This document shows positions 8,657 to 18,059 of a stretch of DNA of 47,501 bases, one piece after another (position 1 is the stretch's first letter; every line of letters starts with the position of its first letter). This stretch comes from Clostridia bacterium. GTDB lineage: Bacteria > Bacillota > Clostridia > Christensenellales > Aristaeellaceae. The notes below the pieces were generated by a model. The model was not told where the DNA came from, made no database searches, and saw only the letters and a list, made by a program, of their open reading frames with translations. Both the position numbers and the translations under genes were made by a program. Location of the stretch: contig JAFYQB010000046.1 in the NCBI GenBank assembly GCA_017547285.1, positions 1 through 47,501 on the forward strand, in the 5' to 3' direction.

Positions 8657-9982
8657 TCAAAGCTTTTCGACGCTTTCATCTGTTACAAAGGCGTGGATCA
8701 GCTTGCAGGGCGGAACCTGCTCATCGGTGATGAACACCTGCTGCTGAATAGCGGCAACAGCGGTCTGTGCGCTTGCTTCATCCTTTGCGTATACAGTAGC
8801 GATCGCTTCCCCCTGAGCAACGGCATTGCCGATGCGCTTATGAAGCACAAAGCCTACGCTGGGGTCGATCACATCTTCCTTGGTGCGCCGGCCTGCGCCC
8901 ATGGCCTGCGCGGTGTTGCCAAGGCCGATGGTATCCATGTGGTGGATATAGCCGTTCTGGAGCGCAGGAACGGGAAGGATGACCTTTGCCTGAGGAAGAT
9001 TGGTTACATCGTCGCAGCAGGAGGGATCGCCGCCCTGTGCAGAGATCATTTGACGAAGTACCTTCAGGCCTCGTCCGCTGCGAAGCGCATCCAACAGCTT
9101 TTCTTTGGCTTCAGGAACGCTTTCAGTCGCGCCGCTCAGAATCAGCATGCGGGAGCCAAGCTCTAGCGAAACATCCAGCAGAGGGCCTGTAACGCTGCCT
9201 GAGAGCACTTCAATGGCTTCCTTTACTTCCAGTGCATTGCCCACGTGGCTGCCAAGCGGTTCGCCCATGTCGGTAACAAGGGCAACCATTCTGCGGCCTG
9301 CATCGCAGCCGATGCGTACCATGGTCTGAGCCAGTTCAATGCTTTCTTCCATGGTGTGCATAATCGCGCCTGCGCCTGTCTTTACATCCAGCACGATAGC
9401 CTGTGCGCCGCTTGCCAGCTTTTTGCTGACAATGCTGGAAGCGATCAGCGGCATGCTGTCTACGGTAGAGGTCACATCACGCAGCGCGTAGAGGGTTTTA
9501 TCTGCCGGAGCAAGATTCTTGGTCTGACCAATGACGGCAAGGCCGATTTCCTGCACCTGCTTGAGAAAGGCGTCTTCGGAAAGCGAAACGCTCAGACCGG
9601 GAATGCTTTCCAGCTTATCCAGCGTGCCGCCGGTATGGCCCAATCCACGACCGCTCATCTTGGCCACGGGTACGCCGCAGGCGGCAACCAGCGGAGCCAG
9701 CACCAGCGTGGTGGTATCGCCTACGCCGCCGGTTGAGTGCTTGTCAACGGGAATACCGTTCAGACTGCTCAAATCGCATACATCGCCGCTGGCAGTCATG
9801 GCAAGCGTGATCTGTGTGGTTTCTTCGCGGTTCATTCCGTTCAGGCGAATGGCCATGAGCAGCGCAGCCAGCTGGTAATCGGGAATGCTGCCATCCGCCG
9901 CGCCAGAGACGAAAAATTCGATTTCTTCTTTGGTCAGAACCCGTCCCAGCTTTTTCTTTTCGATGATGGATACCATATTCAT
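8657..9982 (-). CDS. pdp: Pyrimidine-nucleoside phosphorylase
   Basis: This 441-residue cytoplasmic enzyme splits uridine, deoxyuridine or thymidine with phosphate to the free base and (deoxy)ribose-1-phosphate. Signatures of the thymidine/pyrimidine phosphorylase family are KHSTGGVGDTTTLVLAPLVA (phosphate site) and MSGRGLGHTGGTLDKLESIP (base site), with a C-terminal PYNP_C-like domain. The start at 9982 is set by GAGGAGG eight bases upstream; the frame is open further but without a ribosome site. It follows the zinc-ribbon gene by about 70 bases, across a hairpin with only a weak T-run, so partial read-through from the sigA cluster is possible. deoA is the alternative name; specificity for thymidine alone cannot be excluded. 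Confidence 0.93.
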   Translation of the reverse strand: MNMVSIIEKKKLGRVLTKEEIEFFVSGAADGSIPDYQLAALLMAIRLNGMNREETTQITLAMTASGDVCDLSSLNGIPVDKHSTGGVGDTTTLVLAPLVAACGVPVAKMSGRGLGHTGGTLDKLESIPGLSVSLSEDAFLKQVQEIGLAVIGQTKNLAPADKTLYALRDVTSTVDSMPLIASSIVSKKLASGAQAIVLDVKTGAGAIMHTMEESIELAQTMVRIGCDAGRRMVALVTDMGEPLGSHVGNALEVKEAIEVLSGSVTGPLLDVSLELGSRMLILSGATESVPEAKEKLLDALRSGRGLKVLRQMISAQGGDPSCCDDVTNLPQAKVILPVPALQNGYIHHMDTIGLGNTAQAMGAGRRTKEDVIDPSVGFVLHKRIGNAVAQGEAIATVYAKDEASAQTAVAAIQQQVFITDEQVPPCKLIHAFVTDESVEKL

Positions 9983-10007
9983 AAACAGATCCTCCTCTGA
10001 AAACACA

Positions 10008-10036
10008 AAGAGCCGCTGTGATACCAACAGCGGCCC
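10008..10036 (-). terminator. Hairpin between the zinc-ribbon gene and pdp, probable weak terminator
   Basis: On the minus strand GCCGCTGT (10027-10034) pairs with ACAGCGGC (10012-10019), followed by the poor T-tract CTCTTTGTGTTTT. It lies just past the stop at 10056. Confidence 0.5.
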
Positions 10037-10055
10037 TGGAACGTACAAACAGGAT

Positions 10056-10760
10056 TTACTGGATGATCATACGGCCGCAGTTCTCGCATTCGATGTAGAG
10101 CACATCGTTCTTGAACTTGCGCAGCGTTACCTGAGGCAGGCTCATGTTGCAGCCGCCGCACTGGTCGCCGTAGAGGCGGGCCACCGGGGGAACGCAATGC
10201 TTTTTGACCTGGGCATATTTGTCCAGCAGCGCTTTTTCCACAGATTTGGCTTTCTCCTGCGCAAATGCCTGCTTGGCTTCCAGCTGCCTGGTCTGCTCAG
10301 CGTATTCAGCTTCGTAGGCCACCTTCTGCTGGTCATACTCAGTTTTGACTTTGGCATACTTGACGCGAATTTCCTTTTCGCTGCGCTCGTGGTCGGCGGC
10401 GTCCTTCTGGATGCGCTTCATCTCACGCTCGTAGTCGTTCAGGTTGTTCAGCAGCTTCTGGGCGTCGCGGGCCATTTCCTGCGCCTGCTTCAGATCAGCC
10501 GGAGGATTGGCTTCCATGCGGCTCTGCAGGGCGGCCAGCTGACCTTCGATGCGGTTGATAGCCACCTTGATAACCTCTACACGGTCAGCCATTTCGGCTA
10601 CTTCCTGCTCCATGCGCTTGACGGCGTTCTGCTGCTCCACCAAAAACTCGCGGTTCTTTTTCAGAGCCACACGGTTGGGGCTGCGCTTGATTTCTCGTTC
10701 AAACGCATCTGCGGCCATATCGGCCTGCTGATACTGCCAAAGCATTTCGGTCTGTTCCAT
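10056..10760 (-). CDS. Coiled-coil protein with C-terminal C4 zinc ribbon
   Basis: This is a 234-residue protein. Residues about 1-185 are a long, highly charged heptad-like coiled coil, rich in Lys, Glu, Gln and Arg. The C-terminus holds CGGC and CENC separated by about 21 residues, a zf-RING_7-type (PF02591) zinc ribbon. This is the usual neighbour of Nif3, trmK and sigA in Clostridia. Homologues in other phyla bind nucleic acid or regulate flagella, but the role in Clostridia is not settled. The start ATG has AAGGAGG upstream. It is the last gene of the dgt-to-zinc-ribbon cluster and 33 bases from nif3. No signal peptide or membrane segment is seen. Confidence 0.9.
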   Translation of the reverse strand: MEQTEMLWQYQQADMAADAFEREIKRSPNRVALKKNREFLVEQQNAVKRMEQEVAEMADRVEVIKVAINRIEGQLAALQSRMEANPPADLKQAQEMARDAQKLLNNLNDYEREMKRIQKDAADHERSEKEIRVKYAKVKTEYDQQKVAYEAEYAEQTRQLEAKQAFAQEKAKSVEKALLDKYAQVKKHCVPPVARLYGDQCGGCNMSLPQVTLRKFKNDVLYIECENCGRMIIQ

Positions 10761-10793
10761 GAGGTACCTCCTTGTGGGTCATAGGGGAATGCC

Positions 10794-11576
10794 TTATTGC
10801 AAGGCGAGAAGGGCTCCTGCAAAGGGAGCCAGTTGATGCAGGTGCGCCTGTACCTCCCACCGGGAGGCGGCTGCATCCGCCAGAAAACGCATATACAGGT
10901 TTACTACGCCGGGCAGCTCGGTGGCAAAATGACCGGCGTCATACACGACAAGTCCGCATGCAGTTGCATCCGCTACATTGTGATAGCCGATTTCGCCTAC
11001 CACATAGGCGTCTGCTCCGGCAGCCAGCGCGGCTTCATAACCTTCGCCGTAGGCGCCGCCGGAAACTGCTACGCGAGTGATCAGCTTGTTCTGCGCATAA
11101 CAGCAGCGAGGATCTACCCGCAGCGCTTTGCGAATGACTGCGGCAAAATCGGCGGGGGACAGAGGAGCGGGCAGCGTGCCTACACGCACATAATCATCGC
11201 AGCTTTCCACGGCGTGCAGGCCAAGCGCATGGGCAAGGCTGTCGCAAATGCCGCCAGGAGCCTTGTCGTAGTTGGTGTGAGCAGCAATGACATTGATACC
11301 GTGCTGCATGAGTAGGGTCATGGTGCGCCCCTGCGGCCCGGTATAGTCTATGCGCTTGATACCGCGGAAAATGAATGGATGATGGGTGATGATCAGCTCC
11401 GCACCAAGCTCAACGGCCTGCTTCGCCAGCGCTTCGGTGATATCCATACCGAACAGCACCGTATGCACTTCAGCATTTTTGTCGCCCATCAGCAGACCAA
11501 CGTTGTCAAATCCCTCGGCGCTGTCAAAGGGGGCAAAAGCATTGAGCCAGTCCCAGATCTGCTGAACCTTCACCAT
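10794..11576 (-). CDS. Nif3-like dinuclear metal centre protein
   Basis: This is a 260-residue member of the Nif3/YqfO/YbgI family, which forms hexameric toroids with a two-metal site. Metal-ligand motifs are present: LIITHHPFIFRG (two His), AAHTNYDKAPGG (His and Asp) and, at the C-terminal end, GEIGYHN with DAGHFATE (His and Glu). The YqfO-type central insert of about 100 residues found in B. subtilis is absent, so this is the short form. It starts 3 bases after the trmK stop, so the two are translationally linked. The enzymatic activity is not established for the family; GTP cyclohydrolase-like activity has been suggested for some members. Confidence 0.93.
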   Translation of the reverse strand: MVKVQQIWDWLNAFAPFDSAEGFDNVGLLMGDKNAEVHTVLFGMDITEALAKQAVELGAELIITHHPFIFRGIKRIDYTGPQGRTMTLLMQHGINVIAAHTNYDKAPGGICDSLAHALGLHAVESCDDYVRVGTLPAPLSPADFAAVIRKALRVDPRCCYAQNKLITRVAVSGGAYGEGYEAALAAGADAYVVGEIGYHNVADATACGLVVYDAGHFATELPGVVNLYMRFLADAAASRWEVQAHLHQLAPFAGALLALQ

Positions 11577-11579
11577 CGT

Positions 11580-12311
11580 TCATTCCTTTCGCAGACGATC
11601 CATCACCTGCTGAATATAGCCGCTTTCACGCTCAAACAGCGCAAGGCGAGCGGCATCCTTTTCAAGTTTGGAAGCACGCATGGCCTGCAAACCTTTTTGC
11701 AAAAGGGTCATGCGTCGTTCCAGAAGGGGCAGCCAGTTTGCAGGCATTTCCTGCAGGAGCACCGGGCCCAGCAGCAGTTCTTCTTCGGTATAGGTTGTCT
11801 GACCGACTTCTGCGCGGATCAGCACATAATCGTGCTTGCCCTCGCTGGCAATGACCTCGCGGCAGATGCGGTAGCCGATATCGCACAGGGTCTGGCGAAC
11901 CATCGGCAGATCGGTCTGTGCGCCCAGGATCAGCGCAGCGCCAAGCAGCTTGTCCGCACCCCGGCGAATGATGCCGCTTACCGTATCGCCGCCCATGCCG
12001 AGAATAAACACCGTATCCGGGTGTTCATCCCTCAGGGCGTTCAGCGCATCCAGACCGTTGGCAACGGCAAAGGTAACGCGGCTGTTAAGCCCCAGACGGG
12101 CAAGCAGGTCACGGGACTTTTGCAAAGCAGGCGCGCTGATGTCTGCCGTCAGAGCGCGGCGGTTTTCATCCTGCAAAAGCATGACTGCGCTCAGTCGGCC
12201 GTGATCTGCTCCGATATCCGCAAACATGCGGCAATTTTCCGCCAGCGCCATAGCGGCGGAAAGCCGCCCGTCCAATAAGGGCGCGCGGCGTTTCGTCATC
12301 ATATCAGTCAA
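11580..12311 (-). CDS. trmK: tRNA (adenine-22-N1)-methyltransferase
   Basis: This 243-residue SAM-dependent enzyme methylates A22 in the D-loop of some tRNAs in Gram-positive bacteria. [17 protein letters not shown] is the SAM-binding motif I, followed by [12 protein letters not shown] and the [10 protein letters not shown] motif typical of TrmK. A C-terminal helical domain (about residues 165-243) is present. The start is either the TTG at 12311, which has AAGGA five bases upstream and overlaps sigA by eight bases, or the ATG at 12302. The order sigA-trmK-nif3 is conserved in Bacillota and supports the call. Confidence 0.92.
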   Translation of the reverse strand: MTDMMTKRRAPLLDGRLSAAMALAENCRMFADIGADHGRLSAVMLLQDENRRALTADISAPALQKSRDLLARLGLNSRVTFAVANGLDALNALRDEHPDTVFILGMGGDTVSGIIRRGADKLLGAALILGAQTDLPMVRQTLCDIGYRICREVIASEGKHDYVLIRAEVGQTTYTEEELLLGPVLLQEMPANWLPLLERRMTLLQKGLQAMRASKLEKDAARLALFERESGYIQQVMDRLRKE

Positions 12312-13389
12312 GGTAATCCTTCAGCTTTTTGGAACGGCTGGGGTGACGCAGCTTGCGCAGCGCCTTGGCTTCGATCTGGCGGATGCGTTCGCGGGTTACC
12401 TTGAACTCGCGGCCCACTTCCTCCAGCGTGCGCTGATGGCCGTCGTCCAGGCCAAAACGCAGGCGAAGCACCTTTTCCTCACGGGGGGTGAGGGTATCCA
12501 GCACGTCCAGCAGCTGCTCCTTCATCAGAGTGAAGCTGGCAGCCTCGGCAGGGGCGGGCGCATCATCATCCGGGATAAAGTCGCCCAGATGGCTGTCCTC
12601 CTCCTCGCCGATGGGGGTTTCCAGCGAAACGGGCTCCTGCGCGATCTTGATGATCTCGCGGACCTTGCTTTCGCTGATGTTCATCACCTTGGCGATCTCC
12701 TCGGGAGTGGGCTCGCGGCCGTACTCCTGCAGGAGCTGGCGGGAAACGCGGATAAGCTTGTTGATGGTTTCCACCATATGCACAGGAATGCGGATGGTGC
12801 GGGCCTGATCCGCAATGGCGCGGGTGATGGCCTGACGGATCCACCAGGTGGCATAGGTAGAGAACTTATAGCCCTTGCGGTAGTCGAACTTGTCCACCGC
12901 CTTGATCAGGCCCAGATTGCCTTCCTGAATCAGATCCAGGAACAGCATGCCGCGGCCCACATAGCGCTTGGCAATGGAAACGACCAGTCGCAGATTGGCT
13001 TCGGTCAGCTTTTTCTTGGCCACTTCATCGCCCTGTTCCATGCGCTGGGCGATATCGATTTCTTCATCAGCGGTCAAAAGCGGCACTTTGCCGATTTCCT
13101 TGAGGTACATGCGCACCGGGTCGTCGATGCTGATGCCCTCGGGCACGCTCAGGTCGATCTGTTCAGGCTCCACCAGCTCTTCGGGCGGAACGGGGTCGAA
13201 CTCCGCAACAACATCGATGCCCAGCGCTTCAAGGGTTTCAAATACCTTGTTCATCTGCTCGGCGTCGATCTCCAGCTCCATCAGCTGAAGGGCAACTTCG
13301 TCGCGGGTAATGGTGCCTTTGGACTTGGCGTCCTCGTAAAGTTCGTTGAGTTTCAGCTTGATCGCTTCGTGCGACTGATTTTGACTCAA
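12304..13389 (-). CDS. sigA: Primary RNA polymerase sigma factor (SigA/RpoD)
   Basis: This 361-residue protein is the housekeeping sigma factor. An N-terminal region 1.1 (about residues 1-85) is followed by [17 protein letters not shown] (region 1.2), the conserved [20 protein letters not shown] and [15 protein letters not shown] (regions 2.1-2.4, -10 recognition), [13 protein letters not shown] (region 3), and [20 protein letters not shown] (region 4.2, -35 recognition). It starts with TTG, with AAGGAGTG upstream. It sits 34 bases after dnaG and overlaps trmK. The many TTGACA/TATAAT-like promoters in this window fit its expected specificity. Confidence 0.99.
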   Translation of the reverse strand: MSQNQSHEAIKLKLNELYEDAKSKGTITRDEVALQLMELEIDAEQMNKVFETLEALGIDVVAEFDPVPPEELVEPEQIDLSVPEGISIDDPVRMYLKEIGKVPLLTADEEIDIAQRMEQGDEVAKKKLTEANLRLVVSIAKRYVGRGMLFLDLIQEGNLGLIKAVDKFDYRKGYKFSTYATWWIRQAITRAIADQARTIRIPVHMVETINKLIRVSRQLLQEYGREPTPEEIAKVMNISESKVREIIKIAQEPVSLETPIGEEEDSHLGDFIPDDDAPAPAEAASFTLMKEQLLDVLDTLTPREEKVLRLRFGLDDGHQRTLEEVGREFKVTRERIRQIEAKALRKLRHPSRSKKLKDYLD

Positions 13390-13423
13390 CTTTTCTCACT
13401 CCTTCTAGTGCGCGAAAGGGTAC

Positions 13424-15175
13424 TTACTTCAAATCGGATAATTGCTTCATCAGGGCGAACGCGCGCTGCGTTTCCTGCGCACGTTCATCGTTGGGCAGAT
13501 TGGGCAGATTTTTCTGAATGGCGTCCAGCTCGCGTTCCAGCCGGCTGATGCGCATTTTCTTTACGCAGTCCTGCGCCATTTTCATCAGCCCGTCATCATC
13601 CATCTCGGTACTGATGCTCAGAATGTCGCCAACGGCGGCCCGCCCGGCCTCATCCACCTGCTGCTCCATCAGTCCTGCGGCGCTTTCGCCGTTTGCCAGC
13701 GATTCGCACAGGGATCGAAGTACAGGGTCTTCAAATTCTTCCGGCGATACAATATCGCGCGGCAGCCTTCCCGTAGCCAGCACAGCCAGCAGCGTACGCG
13801 CGTTCCAGTCCACGACGGCCGCTTCTCTGGCCTTCTGGCGGAAACCTTCGCGTCTGGGCGCGGCTGGTTTTTGCGGTTCGGCTGCGGTGGTTACGCCGAT
13901 CTGCCGCATGAGCACTTCGCGGGTAAAGCCGGTTTCCAAAGAAAGGCGCTTCACATGGTTTTCCAGCTCTACCGGTTCCTTTACGTTGCGCAGGAATACG
14001 GCGCAGGCTTTGGCGTATTCAGTACGGCCTTCTTCGGTGCTCATATCGTGCTGTTCTTTCTGGCGCAGCATGCGGTACTGCACGCCGGAAATGGGCTTGA
14101 GCGCCATAAAAGCTTCCACGCCCTCCTGACGGATGTATTCATCCGGATCCAGTCCGCCTGGAAAATCCAGCACTTTGACCGGCACATTTTCTGCCTCCAG
14201 CACTTCCAGACCGCGCAGAATGGCCTTCTGGCCGGCCCGGTCGCCGTCATAGGCGATGTGTACTTCGGGCGCAAAGCGGTGCAAAAGACGTGCCTGATCC
14301 GGCGTTAACGCCGTGCCGAGCGTTGCAGCGACGCCCTCAATGCCAAACTGAGAAAGCGCCACCACGTCCATGTATCCTTCCACCAGAATCACCCGCGTAA
14401 GCCCGCGTGCCTTGCGCAGCAGATTGGCTGCAAAAACGTTATAACGTTTATTGAAAGCAGGGGTGTCCGAGGTGTTGAGATACTTGGGCATCACATCGCC
14501 CATGGCTCGTCCGCCGAAACCGAGGACGTTGCCGTAGGCGTCGATGATGGGGAACATTGCGCGGTTGCGGAACATATCAAAGGTACGGCCCTCACGGTTG
14601 AGCATGAGACCGGCCTGAATAAGCTCCTCTTCGGTAAAGCCTTCCTTGGTCAGCTGTCGGCCCACCGTGGCGGACGGCAGCGCAGCGCCGATGCCGAAAC
14701 GGCGGATGACCGAGTCCGAAAGCCCGCGCTTTTGCAGGTATTCCAGAATGTGCGCGCCCTCTGGTTTCCAAAGCTGCTGATGATAGATCTTGGCAGCGGT
14801 TTTGTTTGCCAGATAAATGCGCTCTTTGAGCGAACGTTTTCGTTCGTATGCAGGATCGTTCTGCATTTCGGGCAGCGGCATGTGCAGCTGATCGGCCAGG
14901 AATGCGACCGCCTCCTGAAAGGAGAGCCGTTCGATATCCATCACAAACTGGATCACGCTGCCTCCTGCCTTGCAGCCGAAACAGTGATATACCTGCTTCT
15001 GACCGTCCACGGAAAAGGAGGGAGCGGTTTCGTTGTGAAACGGGCACAGACCAACATATCTATGCCCGTTCTTCTTCAGCGTTACATACGAGCCGATCAC
15101 TTTGACGATGTCGGCCCTTGCCCTTAGTTCTTCCAGCCATGGGGCTGGGTACCTTCCGGCCATGTGTTCCTTCAC
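13424..15175 (-). CDS. dnaG: DNA primase
   Basis: This 583-residue enzyme makes RNA primers at the replication fork. The N-terminal CHC2 zinc finger is seen as CPFHNETAPSFSV followed by YHCFGCKAGGSVIQFVM. The catalytic core contains RAMFPIIDAYGNVLGFGGRA, and the Toprim domain has VILVEGYMDVVAL and HIAYDGDRAGQKA with the expected acidic residues. The C-terminal part (about 430-583) is the helicase-binding region and is poorly conserved, as usual. The start is the GTG at 15175 or the ATG at 15163; both have a usable ribosome site. It lies 81 bases after dgt and 34 before sigA, the classical macromolecular-synthesis order. Confidence 0.98.
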   Translation of the reverse strand: MKEHMAGRYPAPWLEELRARADIVKVIGSYVTLKKNGHRYVGLCPFHNETAPSFSVDGQKQVYHCFGCKAGGSVIQFVMDIERLSFQEAVAFLADQLHMPLPEMQNDPAYERKRSLKERIYLANKTAAKIYHQQLWKPEGAHILEYLQKRGLSDSVIRRFGIGAALPSATVGRQLTKEGFTEEELIQAGLMLNREGRTFDMFRNRAMFPIIDAYGNVLGFGGRAMGDVMPKYLNTSDTPAFNKRYNVFAANLLRKARGLTRVILVEGYMDVVALSQFGIEGVAATLGTALTPDQARLLHRFAPEVHIAYDGDRAGQKAILRGLEVLEAENVPVKVLDFPGGLDPDEYIRQEGVEAFMALKPISGVQYRMLRQKEQHDMSTEEGRTEYAKACAVFLRNVKEPVELENHVKRLSLETGFTREVLMRQIGVTTAAEPQKPAAPRREGFRQKAREAAVVDWNARTLLAVLATGRLPRDIVSPEEFEDPVLRSLCESLANGESAAGLMEQQVDEAGRAAVGDILSISTEMDDDGLMKMAQDCVKKMRISRLERELDAIQKNLPNLPNDERAQETQRAFALMKQLSDLK

Positions 15176-15256
15176 CCACTCCTATTCATTCGCCGCAATC
15201 GTTTACTTTCCTGCCGGTATGACCACAATTTCCGACATTTCCCGCATGTTTTGCCG

Positions 15257-16261
15257 TCATTTTTTGTCAAACGCGTTGGGAACAAACAGGGCGTTGAACT
15301 GGTCGATGGCGTAGCGGTCCGTCATGCAGCCGATGAAATCGCACACGGCGCGGTCGGGGCCTTCGGTGTATACGATTTCAAGGTATTCGCCGGGCAGCTG
15401 CTCCGGGTGTTCCAGATAGTGTTCGTACAGCGCGGAAAGAATATAGTCGCAGCGGGCTTCTTCTTTCTTTCGCCACTCATCGTGATAGACGTAGGCAAAA
15501 AGGAAACTGCGCAGCTCGTCGCTGGCTTCGCTTACCTCGGGGGACATCTCCACCAGCGGGCGGTTCATGGAGGTGTTCACGATGTCTGCGATCATGCGGT
15601 TGATACGGTCGCCGTGCGTTTCGCCCAGCACCTTCAAACAGCGGCGGGGCAGTTCAAAAGGCTTCAGAATGCCGCCGCGGATGGCGTCGTCAATATCGTG
15701 GTTGATGTAGGCAATACGGTCAGCGCGGCGCACGCACCAGCCCTCCAGCGTTTTGGGCTCGTCCTCGCCGGAATGGTTGCGGATGCCGTCCAGCGTTTCT
15801 GCACAAAGGTTCAGGCCTTTGCCTTCGTTTTCCAGCTTTTCCGCCACGCGCAGGCTCTGGTGATTGTGCTTGAATCCGCCGGGCATCAGGTTGTTAAGCG
15901 TGGTTTCGCCAATGTGCCCGAATGGGGTATGCCCCAGATCATGCCCCAGCGCAATGGCCTCGGTCAGATCCTCGTTCAGTCTCAGGCACCGCGCCAAAGT
16001 GCGCGCCACCTGAGAAACTTCCAGCGTATGCGTAAGCCGCGTGCGGTAGTGATCGCCCATCGGTGAAAGAAAGACCTGCGTTTTGTATTTGAGCCGGCGG
16101 AAGCTCTTGCAGTGAATGATACGGTCGCGGTCGCGCTGATAACAGGTGCGCAGTTCACAGTCGCTGATGGGATGCGCGCGGCCTGCACTCTCTGCAGCAA
16201 GGGCGGCATACGGAGACAGGCGGGCCTGCTCCTCGGCTTCCTGACGCTGACGGATCGTCAT
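15257..16261 (-). CDS. dgt: HD-domain dGTP triphosphohydrolase
   Basis: This 334-residue cytoplasmic enzyme hydrolyses dGTP (or other dNTPs) to the nucleoside and triphosphate. HD-phosphohydrolase metal ligands are visible in RTRLTHTLEVSQVAR and in EAIALGHDLGHTPFGHIGE, with ADRIAYINHDIDDA carrying the last Asp. The start is set at the ATG at 16261 because AAAGGAG is eight bases upstream; a TTG two codons earlier is too close. In Bacillota this gene commonly precedes dnaG, as here. It opens the long minus-strand cluster that runs to 10056. I could not find a consensus promoter upstream of it. Confidence 0.94.
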   Translation of the reverse strand: MTIRQRQEAEEQARLSPYAALAAESAGRAHPISDCELRTCYQRDRDRIIHCKSFRRLKYKTQVFLSPMGDHYRTRLTHTLEVSQVARTLARCLRLNEDLTEAIALGHDLGHTPFGHIGETTLNNLMPGGFKHNHQSLRVAEKLENEGKGLNLCAETLDGIRNHSGEDEPKTLEGWCVRRADRIAYINHDIDDAIRGGILKPFELPRRCLKVLGETHGDRINRMIADIVNTSMNRPLVEMSPEVSEASDELRSFLFAYVYHDEWRKKEEARCDYILSALYEHYLEHPEQLPGEYLEIVYTEGPDRAVCDFIGCMTDRYAIDQFNALFVPNAFDKK

Positions 16262-16339
16262 GGGCAAGTCTCCTTTCGTTGGTAAAAGCTGACCTTTCTG
16301 ATAATATACTGTACAAAGAGGCTCAACTCCTCTTTTTTC

Positions 16340-16368
16340 TTGACCTTCGGGCGCGAAAACGCTATGAT
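16340..16368 (+). promoter_or_regulatory. Sigma-A promoter of dnaX
   Basis: TTGACC (16340-16345), 17 bases, TATGAT (16363-16368). A small hairpin with a T-run (16315-16337) lies directly upstream, between this promoter and the divergent dgt gene. Confidence 0.75.
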
Positions 16369-16421
16369 AGGAGTATTATGGAGCGGGTTTACGCCCGTTC
16401 GTATGTTCAGGAAGGTGTTTT

Positions 16422-18059
16422 ATGGCTTATCAGGCTCTTTACCGCAAGTGGAGACCGCAGAACTTTGAACAGGTGCTGGGACAAACGGCGACTGTGAAGA
16501 CCCTGCGCAGGCAGATTGAAGCGGGGCGTATTGCGCATGCCTATCTTTTCTGCGGCTGCCGCGGTACCGGCAAAACCACCATGGCCAAGCTTATGAGCCG
16601 TGCCATCAACTGCCAGAATCCCAACGAAGGGGATCCGTGCGGACAGTGCGACGCCTGCCGCGCCATCATGACCGAAACCACCATGGATGTGCTGGAACTG
16701 GACGCTGCCAGCAACAACAGCGTGGATAACATCCGCGAACTGCTGGAACAGGTGCGCTATCCTGCACAGATTGGCCGCTACAAGGTTTATATCATCGACG
16801 AAGTTCACATGCTGTCCACCGCTGCTTTCAATGCGCTGCTCAAAACGCTGGAGGAGCCGCCCGCTCATGTGGTGTTTATTCTTGCCACCACCGAGCCGCA
16901 GAAGCTGCCTGCCACCATTCTTTCCCGCGTTCAGCGCTATGATTTTGGACGCATCCCCTCGGAACTGATGGTAGACCGCATGCGTGAAGCGCTGAATGAT
17001 CTGGGTATCACGGCTGAGGACGAGGCCCTGCGCATGGTTGCGCGCGCCGCCGAAGGCGCGATGCGCGACGCATTCAGTATTCTGGATATGTGTGTGGCCG
17101 GTGCGGAAGGCGGCGTAATTACCGCTGCGCAGACGCGCGATATGCTGGGTACAAGTGACCGTGAATTTCTGTTTGCTTTTTTTGATATTCTTGCCAATCG
17201 TGACGAATGCGGCGTAATGCGCAAAGTGGACGAGCTGATGCGCTCCGGACGCGAACCGCAGGTGTTCCTGCGCGAACTGAGCGGCCACAGTCGTTCGCTG
17301 CTTACGGTGAAGGCGGTCAGGCAGGATGCCGCTTCCATTCTTGACGTGACTGAGGAAGATGAAAAGCGCTATCGCGAACAGGCGGAAAAATTCTCCGAAG
17401 CCCGTTTGCTCAAAATGCTGGATCTGTTCATGCGTGCAGAAGGAGAACTGCGCTTTGCATCCACTCCGCGCATCGGTCTGGAATCCGCCGCGCTGCATGC
17501 CTGCGAACAGAGTTCGGGAGAGGATAACAGTGCGCTGCTCGAACGCCTTGGCGAGCTGGAAGCCAAACTGAGCAGGCTGGAGGCGGATATTGCCAGCGGA
17601 CAGCTGGTACCTGCTGCCGCAGTACAGCCTGCCGCTGCAACCAGGGAATCTGCGCCCAAAGCGGAAGCCCTGAAGCCGCCCAGGCCGCAGCTGCCGCCCG
17701 TTCCCGCTGATGCGCAGGGCGTGTGGGATCGCGTGCTCGATACCATCAAGAAAAAGGAACCGTCCATGCTGGCTTTCATCAAAACCAGCAAGTTCATTGG
17801 TGCAAAGGGCAATGTCTATCAGGTGCTTGTTCCCATCAGCGACCGTGCCAAGTATGACGGTCTGGCACAGCCCAAGCGCAGGGAACGCATCAGTCAGATG
17901 ATCACCGACATCACCGGTCAGCCCGCTGTTTTCGAGCCGGTGCTGGCCAGCGATGCGGGCAACCAGAAGCTTGACGCCGTGCGTGAAACTGCGCAGAAGA
18001 CGCTGATTGATACCTTTGGACGCGAAAATGTACAGATTGACGAAGGGAAAACGCAGTGA
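16422..18059 (+). CDS. dnaX: DNA polymerase III subunits gamma/tau
   Basis: This 545-residue clamp-loader ATPase belongs to the replisome. Walker A is GCRGTGKT (residues 45-52). The zinc-module cysteines are at 64, 73, 76 and 79. Walker B is VYIIDEVHML, and the sensor region is LATTEPQKLPATILSR. Domain III follows, then a Pro/Ala-rich linker (about 385-440) and a C-terminal tau-type domain. The start ATG has GGAAGGTG upstream. In many Bacillota dnaX is followed by a YbaB/EbfC gene and recR; here rsmA follows with a four-base overlap, so that neighbourhood has been rearranged. Confidence 0.98.
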   Translation: MAYQALYRKWRPQNFEQVLGQTATVKTLRRQIEAGRIAHAYLFCGCRGTGKTTMAKLMSRAINCQNPNEGDPCGQCDACRAIMTETTMDVLELDAASNNSVDNIRELLEQVRYPAQIGRYKVYIIDEVHMLSTAAFNALLKTLEEPPAHVVFILATTEPQKLPATILSRVQRYDFGRIPSELMVDRMREALNDLGITAEDEALRMVARAAEGAMRDAFSILDMCVAGAEGGVITAAQTRDMLGTSDREFLFAFFDILANRDECGVMRKVDELMRSGREPQVFLRELSGHSRSLLTVKAVRQDAASILDVTEEDEKRYREQAEKFSEARLLKMLDLFMRAEGELRFASTPRIGLESAALHACEQSSGEDNSALLERLGELEAKLSRLEADIASGQLVPAAAVQPAAATRESAPKAEALKPPRPQLPPVPADAQGVWDRVLDTIKKKEPSMLAFIKTSKFIGAKGNVYQVLVPISDRAKYDGLAQPKRRERISQMITDITGQPAVFEPVLASDAGNQKLDAVRETAQKTLIDTFGRENVQIDEGKTQ